From: a bacterium
Lineage (GTDB): Bacteria; Patescibacteriota; Minisyncoccia; Minisyncoccales; RBG-13-42-11
Length of the DNA stretch: 5,430 bases
Reading direction: 5' to 3'
Assembly (NCBI GenBank): GCA_030646565.1
Contig: JAUSLA010000034.1
Span: 1 to 5,430 of the forward strand
The notes beneath the pieces were generated by a model, which made no database searches, was not told the origin of the DNA, and saw nothing but the letters and a program-made list of their open reading frames with translations. The position numbers and the translations under genes were made by a program. Shown here piece by piece: positions 1 to 3,352 of this stretch (the stretch's first letter is position 1; the number at the start of each line of letters is the position of its first letter).

Positions 1-1275
1 GCATTTTTTCTCCACCATATACTGCTCAATTTCACTTCTTGTATAATCTGAATCTGTTTCATGATACCTTCTTTCCAAACTTGGTATAACACCTTCCCAC
101 CCAGCTTCGCTGGGCGAGGCTCGCCCGCTTTTGCGGGCGGCAAAATCTCCTTCCCCATAAAGAATTAAATCAACAATTTTTTTTGGCAATTCCTTTATTG
201 CGACATCTAAAGAAAAGTTGCGGCTCTCTGACAACTCTTTGAGCTGCCAAGAAAAATATCCCTGCCTGCCGACTTTAGTCGAAGAGATAAAATCTCTTCT
301 CCGCCCCTTCATTGCGATTTGGGTATGAGAGGCATGAGACCAGGGAAAAATTGCGCCTTCTGCTATCGTAAGGTTTAAATTTGGAAAAACCAGCTTTGGA
401 TCAACTTCCAATTTTTCTCCCAAGCCATGGCAAGCCGAACAAGCCCCGAAAGGAGAATTAAAAGAAAAAATGCGCGGCTCCAGTTCTGGCAAGGAAATAC
501 CGCATTCTTCGCAGGCAAAATACTCGGAAAAAATTAAATCGTCAGCATTTTTTTGCGATATCATTACTATTCCTTTTCCCAGCTTTAGCGCTGTTTCCAA
601 AGAATCTATTAATCGCGACTTATCAAGATCCTTATCCAAAACCAATCTGTCAACAACCACCTCGATGTTGTGTTTTTTCTGCCTATCTAATGCTTTTTCC
701 AAAGCTTCTTCCACCCTGTAAATTATTCCGTCAATTCTTACCCTTACAAAACCGCCTTTTTGAATCTCTTCAATTATTCCCTGATGCTCTCCTTTTTTAC
801 CGCGAATTACAGGACCCAAAATTATGATTTCTGAACTTTTAGGAAGTTTTAATACTTGTTCAACGATTTGGTCGATAGTCTGCCTGGTAACAAATTTTCC
901 GCATTTTACGCAGTGAGGATGGCCTACTCTTGCGAACAAAAGACGAAGATAATCATATATCTCCGTAATTGTGCCAACTGTTGAGCGGGGATTTCTGCCG
1001 GATTTTCTCTGGTCAATTGAAATAGCCGGCGATATCCCCTCTATAGAGTCTGCATCCGGCTTATCCATCACTCCCAAAAATTGCCTGGCATAAGCAGACA
1101 GCGATTCAACGTACCTTCTCTGGCCTTCCGCGTATAAAGTATCAAAAGCTAAAGATGATTTTCCCGAGCCTGAAAGACCGGTAATCACTACCAGTTTATT
1201 TTTAGGAATATCAACATCTATATTTTTGAGGTTATGAACCCTCGCCCCTCTGATTTTTATGTAATTTTCCTTCAT
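1..1275 (-). CDS. uvrA: Excinuclease ABC subunit A (UvrA), N-terminal 425 residues, C-terminus beyond left edge
   Basis: UvrA is the ATP-dependent damage-recognition subunit of nucleotide excision repair; it dimerises, loads UvrB on damaged DNA and acts in the cytoplasm. Seen here: start MKENYIKIRGARVHNLKNID, Walker A GLSGSGKS (about residues 33-40), the SLSAYARQF and NPRSTVGTITEIYDYLR blocks, the UvrB-binding region, and the first zinc module C255-X2-C258-X20-C279-X2-C282, then the LERRYHETDSDY block. Full-length UvrA is about 940 residues, so the second half, with the second ATPase, is off the window. The ATG at 1275 is chosen because the family N-terminus aligns there and a consensus promoter ends six bases upstream. 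Two short palindromic segments are inserted in frame, at about residues 322-334 and 379-392, the second replacing a surface loop normally found between ILYG and the FEGVI-like block. No ribosome-binding site is visible. The identification is secure. Confidence 0.97.
   Translation of the reverse strand, partial: MKENYIKIRGARVHNLKNIDVDIPKNKLVVITGLSGSGKSSLAFDTLYAEGQRRYVESLSAYARQFLGVMDKPDADSIEGISPAISIDQRKSGRNPRSTVGTITEIYDYLRLLFARVGHPHCVKCGKFVTRQTIDQIVEQVLKLPKSSEIIILGPVIRGKKGEHQGIIEEIQKGGFVRVRIDGIIYRVEEALEKALDRQKKHNIEVVVDRLVLDKDLDKSRLIDSLETALKLGKGIVMISQKNADDLIFSEYFACEECGISLPELEPRIFSFNSPFGACSACHGLGEKLEVDPKLVFPNLNLTIAEGAIFPWSHASHTQIAMKGRRRDFISSTKVGRQGYFSWQLKELSESRNFSLDVAIKELPKKIVDLILYGEGDFAARKSGRASPSEAGWEGVIPSLERRYHETDSDYTRSEIEQYMVEKKC
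100..139. repeat. Palindromic element inserted in frame in uvrA (two hairpins)
   Basis: Two adjacent hairpins lie in coding sequence. CCCAGC/GCTGGG with loop TTC spans 100-114, and CGCCCGC/GCGGGCG with loop TTTT spans 122-139. An overlapping 7-bp palindrome (GGGCGAG g CTCGCCC) at 112-126 could compete with both. On the uvrA strand this encodes about AARKSGRASPSEAG (residues 379-392). From memory of UvrA families, this position normally holds a longer lysine/glutamate-rich loop, so the element appears to have replaced it. It is much more GC-rich than the surrounding gene. Confidence 0.75.
270..312. repeat. Palindromic element inserted in frame in uvrA (GAAGAGAT hairpin)
   Basis: An 8-bp stem GAAGAGAT/ATCTCTTC with loop AAA lies at 281-299, next to a small 5-bp stem CGACT/AGTCG at 270-281. 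On the uvrA strand the hairpin is preceded by TGAAGGGG, the same octamer that precedes the related hairpin at 3407-3427. It encodes about MKGRRRDFISSTK (residues 322-334) between the family blocks AIFPWSHASH and VGRQGYF, which I recall as nearly adjacent in related UvrA proteins. The exact insertion boundaries are inferred. Confidence 0.65.
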
Positions 1276-1287
1276 GTTAAGTTGTTA

Positions 1288-1316
1288 ATTATACGCCAAA
1301 AGACAGAAACTATCAA
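1288..1316 (-). promoter_or_regulatory. Sigma-70-type promoter of uvrA
   Basis: On the minus strand the -35 box TTGATA (1316-1311) is separated by exactly 17 bases from a perfect TATAAT (1293-1288). Transcription would begin near 1281, leaving only about six bases before the uvrA ATG at 1275, so the mRNA should be leaderless or nearly so. No Shine-Dalgarno sequence is seen upstream of the ATG, which fits. Confidence 0.85.
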
Positions 1317-1329
1317 CCCTAAATAGCAT

Positions 1330-1354
1330 CTGCTCGGGATAACTTCCCGAGCAG
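1330..1354. repeat. Perfect inverted repeat between the divergent uvrA and uvrC promoters
   Basis: The arms CTGCTCGGGA (1330-1339) and TCCCGAGCAG (1345-1354) are perfect 10-bp complements around the 5-base spacer TAACT. It lies just upstream of both -35 boxes (uvrA 1311-1316, uvrC 1369-1374). It could be an operator for a dimeric regulator acting on both repair genes, or one more of the palindromic elements common in this window. No T-run follows on either strand, so it is not a convincing terminator. Confidence 0.7.
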
Positions 1355-1368
1355 CAGTTCTAATGGAG

Positions 1369-1397
1369 TTGAAAAAAGCGGAAATTTAGTTTAGGAT
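1369..1397 (+). promoter_or_regulatory. Probable promoter of uvrC
   Basis: TTGAAA (1369-1374) lies 17 bases before TAGGAT (1392-1397), a 4-of-6 match to TATAAT. The predicted transcription start is near 1404, about three bases before the ATG at 1407, giving a leaderless mRNA like that of uvrA. An alternative -10, TATAAA at 1397-1402, has too long a spacer (22 bases). The AGGA at 1393-1396 could instead act as a weak ribosome-binding site if transcription starts further upstream. Confidence 0.55.
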
Positions 1398-1406
1398 ATA
1401 AAAGTT

Positions 1407-2672
1407 ATGCGGCAGTTTAAATGCATATCCAGGAAAGAACTATCGAAGATGCCAAAGAGTCCGGGGGTTTATATCTTCAGAAACAATGAGGCGATTTTAT
1501 ACATTGGCAAAGCCATAAACATAAAAGAAAGAGTAAAACAACACAAAAAGTTGCTTAGCTTAGCTAAGCAACTTGGTTTTATTAAAACTAACTCGGGAAT
1601 TGAGGCCTTAATTTTAGAGGCAAATTTAATTAAAAAATATAGGCCAAAATATAATATTGTCTGGAAAGACGATAAAAACTATTTTTATGTCGCGATTACA
1701 AAAGAAAGCTTCCCCCGGGTGTTTATTGTTCACCAAAAGCAAGAAAATGCCAAACATATCGGCCCTTTTGTTGAAGGCGGTTATCTGAAAAGATCTTTAA
1801 CTTTCCTTAGAAAAGTTTTTCCGTATTACACCCTTCGACCCAGCTCAGGACAAGCTGCCAAAAAACATCCCAAGGCTAGCTGCCTATGGTGCGACTTGAA
1901 GCTTTGTCCCGGCCCCAATCCTGACAAAAAAGATTATCAAAAGAATATTAAAAGTTTAATCGCTGTCTTGCAAGGAAAAAGTAAAACTGTTCTGAAAAAC
2001 CTGAAAAAAGAAATGAAAAAACGCGCGGATAGTCAAGACTATGAAAAAGCGGCAAAAATCAGAGAAAAAATCTTGGCGCTGGAAAGAGTGCTCTCTCACT
2101 CTAATGTTTTAGAACCAATAATTGAAGAAAAAATCCAGTTTCAGAACTTTGGCGAGGCGAAGAGAACTGCGTCCTCTTCTTCATCTTCGCTTTCGCTATG
2201 CGAAAGCTCGATAATAGAAGCTTATGATGTTTCCAATATGCAGGGTAAAGACGCCGCGGCCGCAATGGTCACTTTTATCAATGGAAGACCCGCAAAAAAC
2301 CTTTACAGAAAATTCAAAATTCGAATTGCCGGGAAACCAGACGATATTGCAATGCTCAAGGAAGCTTTATCTCGCCGCCTCAAACATCTTGAATGGCCTA
2401 TGCCTGATTTAATTTTAATTGACGGAGGCAAGGCGCAATTGAATGCCGCTATAAAATCCCTGCCACGAGGTCAAGCGGGCAAAAATATACAGGTAATGGC
2501 TTTGGCAAAAAAAGAAAATAAGTTATATGTGGAAAATTTAAAAAAACCAATTTTACTGGAAAAAATGCCAAGGGAAATCTTTAATTTAATCTTGCGGTTG
2601 CGCGATGAAGCCCATAGATTCGCCATCTCCTATCATAAGCAACTTAGAAAAAATAGGTTGCTGGGCAAATAA
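1407..2672 (+). CDS. uvrC: Excinuclease ABC subunit C (UvrC), short form lacking the C-terminal HhH domain
   Basis: UvrC makes the 3' and 5' incisions in nucleotide excision repair after UvrB is loaded on the lesion. Domains seen: GIY-YIG nuclease (GVYIF at 20-24, YIGKA at 32-36, R42, E71 in LEANLIKK); a cysteine region at 160-168; a UVR/UvrB-contact helix pair at about 198-232; and the RNase H-like nuclease with D274 (YDVSN), D312/D313 (GKPDD), D339 (LIDGGKAQL) and the RDEAH histidine H403. The protein stops at 421 residues, right after the HKQLR segment; E. coli UvrC (about 610 residues) continues into tandem helix-hairpin-helix motifs, which are absent. Two positions matching E. coli Fe-S cysteine ligands are not cysteine. 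Four palindromic elements lie inside the frame, at residues 48-56, 143-151, about 250-267 and 353-358. The ATG at 1407 fits the family N-terminus and the promoter spacing. Identification is secure; the effect of the insertions is unknown. Confidence 0.95.
   Translation: MRQFKCISRKELSKMPKSPGVYIFRNNEAILYIGKAINIKERVKQHKKLLSLAKQLGFIKTNSGIEALILEANLIKKYRPKYNIVWKDDKNYFYVAITKESFPRVFIVHQKQENAKHIGPFVEGGYLKRSLTFLRKVFPYYTLRPSSGQAAKKHPKASCLWCDLKLCPGPNPDKKDYQKNIKSLIAVLQGKSKTVLKNLKKEMKKRADSQDYEKAAKIREKILALERVLSHSNVLEPIIEEKIQFQNFGEAKRTASSSSSSLSLCESSIIEAYDVSNMQGKDAAAAMVTFINGRPAKNLYRKFKIRIAGKPDDIAMLKEALSRRLKHLEWPMPDLILIDGGKAQLNAAIKSLPRGQAGKNIQVMALAKKENKLYVENLKKPILLEKMPREIFNLILRLRDEAHRFAISYHKQLRKNRLLGK
1548..1574. 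repeat. 13-bp-arm palindrome inside the uvrC GIY-YIG domain
   Basis: AAGTTGCTTAGCT (1548-1560) and its exact complement AGCTAAGCAACTT (1562-1574) flank a single T, giving a near-continuous 27-base palindrome. It encodes KLLSLAKQL (about residues 48-56). The segment between R42 and the EALILE block is roughly ten residues shorter than in E. coli UvrC, so the element coincides with a shortened region of the domain. Confidence 0.75.
1833..1857 (+). repeat. Short repeat-like insert in uvrC encoding LRPSSGQAA
   Basis: The DNA CTTCGACCCAGCTCAGGACA followed by AGCTG contains a 5-bp stem CAGCT/AGCTG (1841-1857) and resembles the CTTCGAC...AGCTCAGGACAAGC type of dispersed repeat that I recall from many bacterial genomes. 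It encodes LRPSSGQAA (residues 143-151), where UvrC proteins usually carry the first cysteine of the metal-binding cluster. The family assignment is from memory. Confidence 0.6.
2159..2207 (+). repeat. Two-hairpin palindromic element in uvrC encoding a serine-rich segment
   Basis: Hairpin one (2159-2179) has outer arms GAAGAG/CTCTTC, an A:C mismatch, then AC/GT around loop TGC. Hairpin two (2189-2207) has an 8-bp stem GCTTTCGC/GCGAAAGC with loop TAT. They are joined by a stretch that includes TCATCTTCGCTT, identical to 3107-3118 in the secG leader; both places also share ACTGCGTCCTC. The translation, about EAKRTASSSSSSLSLCES (residues 250-267), ends just before the catalytic YD motif at 273-274. 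Confidence 0.8.
2461..2481 (+). repeat. Small hairpin insert in uvrC encoding PRGQAG
   Basis: TGCC/GGCA plus CG/CG stems with one bulged A and the loop AGGTCAAG span 2461-2481. The encoded PRGQAG (residues 353-358) sits in a loop after the DGGKAQL motif, between NAAIKSL and KNIQVMALAKK. It fits the insertion pattern of the other elements, but the stem is short and it could be ordinary coding sequence. Confidence 0.45.
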
Positions 2673-2686
2673 TTTTGTGGTATGCT
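2658..2686 (+). promoter_or_regulatory. Extended -10 promoter of the holin-like gene, overlapping the 3' end of uvrC
   Basis: TTGCTG (2658-2663), a 17-base spacer, and TATGCT (2681-2686) preceded by TG at -15/-14 form a good extended -10 promoter. The predicted transcription start, seven bases after the -10, falls on the A of the ATG at 2693, so the transcript would be exactly leaderless. This decides the start codon in favour of 2693 over the in-frame ATG at 2675, which would lie upstream of the promoter -10. Confidence 0.7.
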
Positions 2687-2692
2687 GATACA

Positions 2693-3028
2693 ATGACAAA
2701 ATTAATCTTTCAGGCTGCCGGCGGGACACTAAGCTTCTGGCTGGCCGACAGATTTGTGCCCGGAGTGAATTTTGTCGGCGGAATTCAATATCTTTTTTTT
2801 ACGGGCGCCCTGTTGGGAGCCGTTAACTTTTTTATAAAGCCCGTCCTAAAAGCAATCACCCTGCCTTTGCGGATTTTAACCCTTGGCCTTTTGGGCATAG
2901 TTATCAATATGGCAATCATCTGGTTTATTGATATTGCCTTCCCTGAATTAATAATTCAAGGCGTTGTCGCCCTTTTTCTGACAACAATTATCGCCTGGTT
3001 AGTAAGTTTCTTCTTGGGATTGCATTAG
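2693..3028 (+). CDS. Small four-helix membrane protein, phage holin family 4_2 (YvlD-like)
   Basis: This 111-residue, strongly hydrophobic protein has about four predicted membrane segments: roughly residues 4-20, 27-45, 58-80 and 86-110. The central pattern NFFIKPVLKAITLPLRILTL followed by GLLGIVINMAIIW is the hallmark of the Phage_holin_4_2 family (DUF360; YvlD-like), recognised from memory. Despite the name, these are usually chromosomal envelope proteins without a proven holin role, so function is open. The start at 2693 is chosen because it gives MTKLIFQAAGG, the usual N-terminus, and coincides with the predicted transcription start; an in-frame ATG at 2675 would add MWYADT. There is no ribosome-binding site. 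The gene begins 20 bases after uvrC and ends with TAG, two bases before a hairpin array. Confidence 0.85.
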   Translation: MTKLIFQAAGGTLSFWLADRFVPGVNFVGGIQYLFFTGALLGAVNFFIKPVLKAITLPLRILTLGLLGIVINMAIIWFIDIAFPELIIQGVVALFLTTIIAWLVSFFLGLH

Positions 3029-3030
3029 GC

Positions 3031-3129
3031 GATGAGGACTGCGTCCTCATCTACCAAGTCCCACAAAGTGGGACGCAGGTGGAAAAGAAGATTTATCTTC
3101 TTTGACTCATCTTCGCTTCCTTCGGAAGC
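3031..3129 (+). repeat. Array of four hairpins between the holin-like gene and secG
   Basis: Nearly the whole 108-bp gap is made of inverted repeats. H1 (3031-3051) has a 9-bp stem GATGAGGAC/GTCCTCATC with loop TGC. H2 (3058-3074) is GTCCCAC/GTGGGAC with loop AAA. H3 (3084-3103) is AAAGAAGAT/ATCTTCTTT around TT. H4 (3115-3129) is GCTTCC/GGAAGC with loop TTC. None is followed by a long T-run, so a strong intrinsic terminator is unlikely. H1 and the H4 region are related to the uvrC element at 2159-2207, and H2-H3 to 3375-3427. I see no promoter for secG here, so secG is probably co-transcribed from upstream. H4 ends seven bases before the secG ATG. Confidence 0.85.
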
Positions 3130-3136
3130 TTGATTT

Positions 3137-3352
3137 ATGGCTCAATATTTAACTTTAGCTCAAGTTGTTATAGCTTTTCTTTTGATGGTATTAATTCTCT
3201 TTCAGCAGAGAGGAACGGCTTTGGGTTCGGCTTTCGGCCAGGAAGGCGGGTTCTACGCAACGAGAAGAGGATTTCAAAAAAAACTTTTTTGGGCAACGGT
3301 GGCTTGCGGAGCGCTTTTTATTGTTTTGGCGATTCTACATCTCATTCTTTAA
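3137..3352 (+). CDS. secG: Preprotein translocase subunit SecG
   Basis: SecG is the small accessory subunit of the SecYEG channel in the cytoplasmic membrane and assists SecA-driven protein export. The 71-residue product has the family layout: a first membrane helix (about residues 5-21, LAQVVIAFLLMVLILFQQ), the glycine-rich cytoplasmic loop with RGTALGSAFGQEGGFYATRRG, and a second helix (about 48-70). The QQRG...G-X3-GQ...GGFY-X-RRG pattern is diagnostic. The length is typical for SecG. The ATG at 3137 follows a hairpin whose 3' arm ends in GGAAGC eight bases upstream, at best a weak ribosome-binding site. The stop TAA abuts the ATG of the next gene, in the same frame, which indicates co-transcription and likely translational coupling. 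Confidence 0.93.
   Translation: MAQYLTLAQVVIAFLLMVLILFQQRGTALGSAFGQEGGFYATRRGFQKKLFWATVACGALFIVLAILHLIL

Noticed and set aside
470..721. Plus-strand open frame of 83 codons opposite uvrA
   Set aside because: It is antisense to well-conserved UvrA sequence, including the zinc module, and has low-complexity serine-rich content.
2675..2692. Upstream ATG giving a 117-residue holin-like protein (MWYADT extension)
   Set aside because: It lies before the predicted -10 box, adds residues unlike the family N-terminus and has no ribosome-binding site; ATG 2693 fits the promoter exactly.
3031..3129. CRISPR array or riboswitch in the secG leader
   Set aside because: The hairpins differ from one another, with no constant repeats and spacers, and no known riboswitch core is recognisable.
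3101..3136. Possible secG promoter starting at TTGACT (3102-3107)
   Set aside because: No -10-like hexamer is found 16-18 bases downstream; the candidate TTGATT is 22 bases away.
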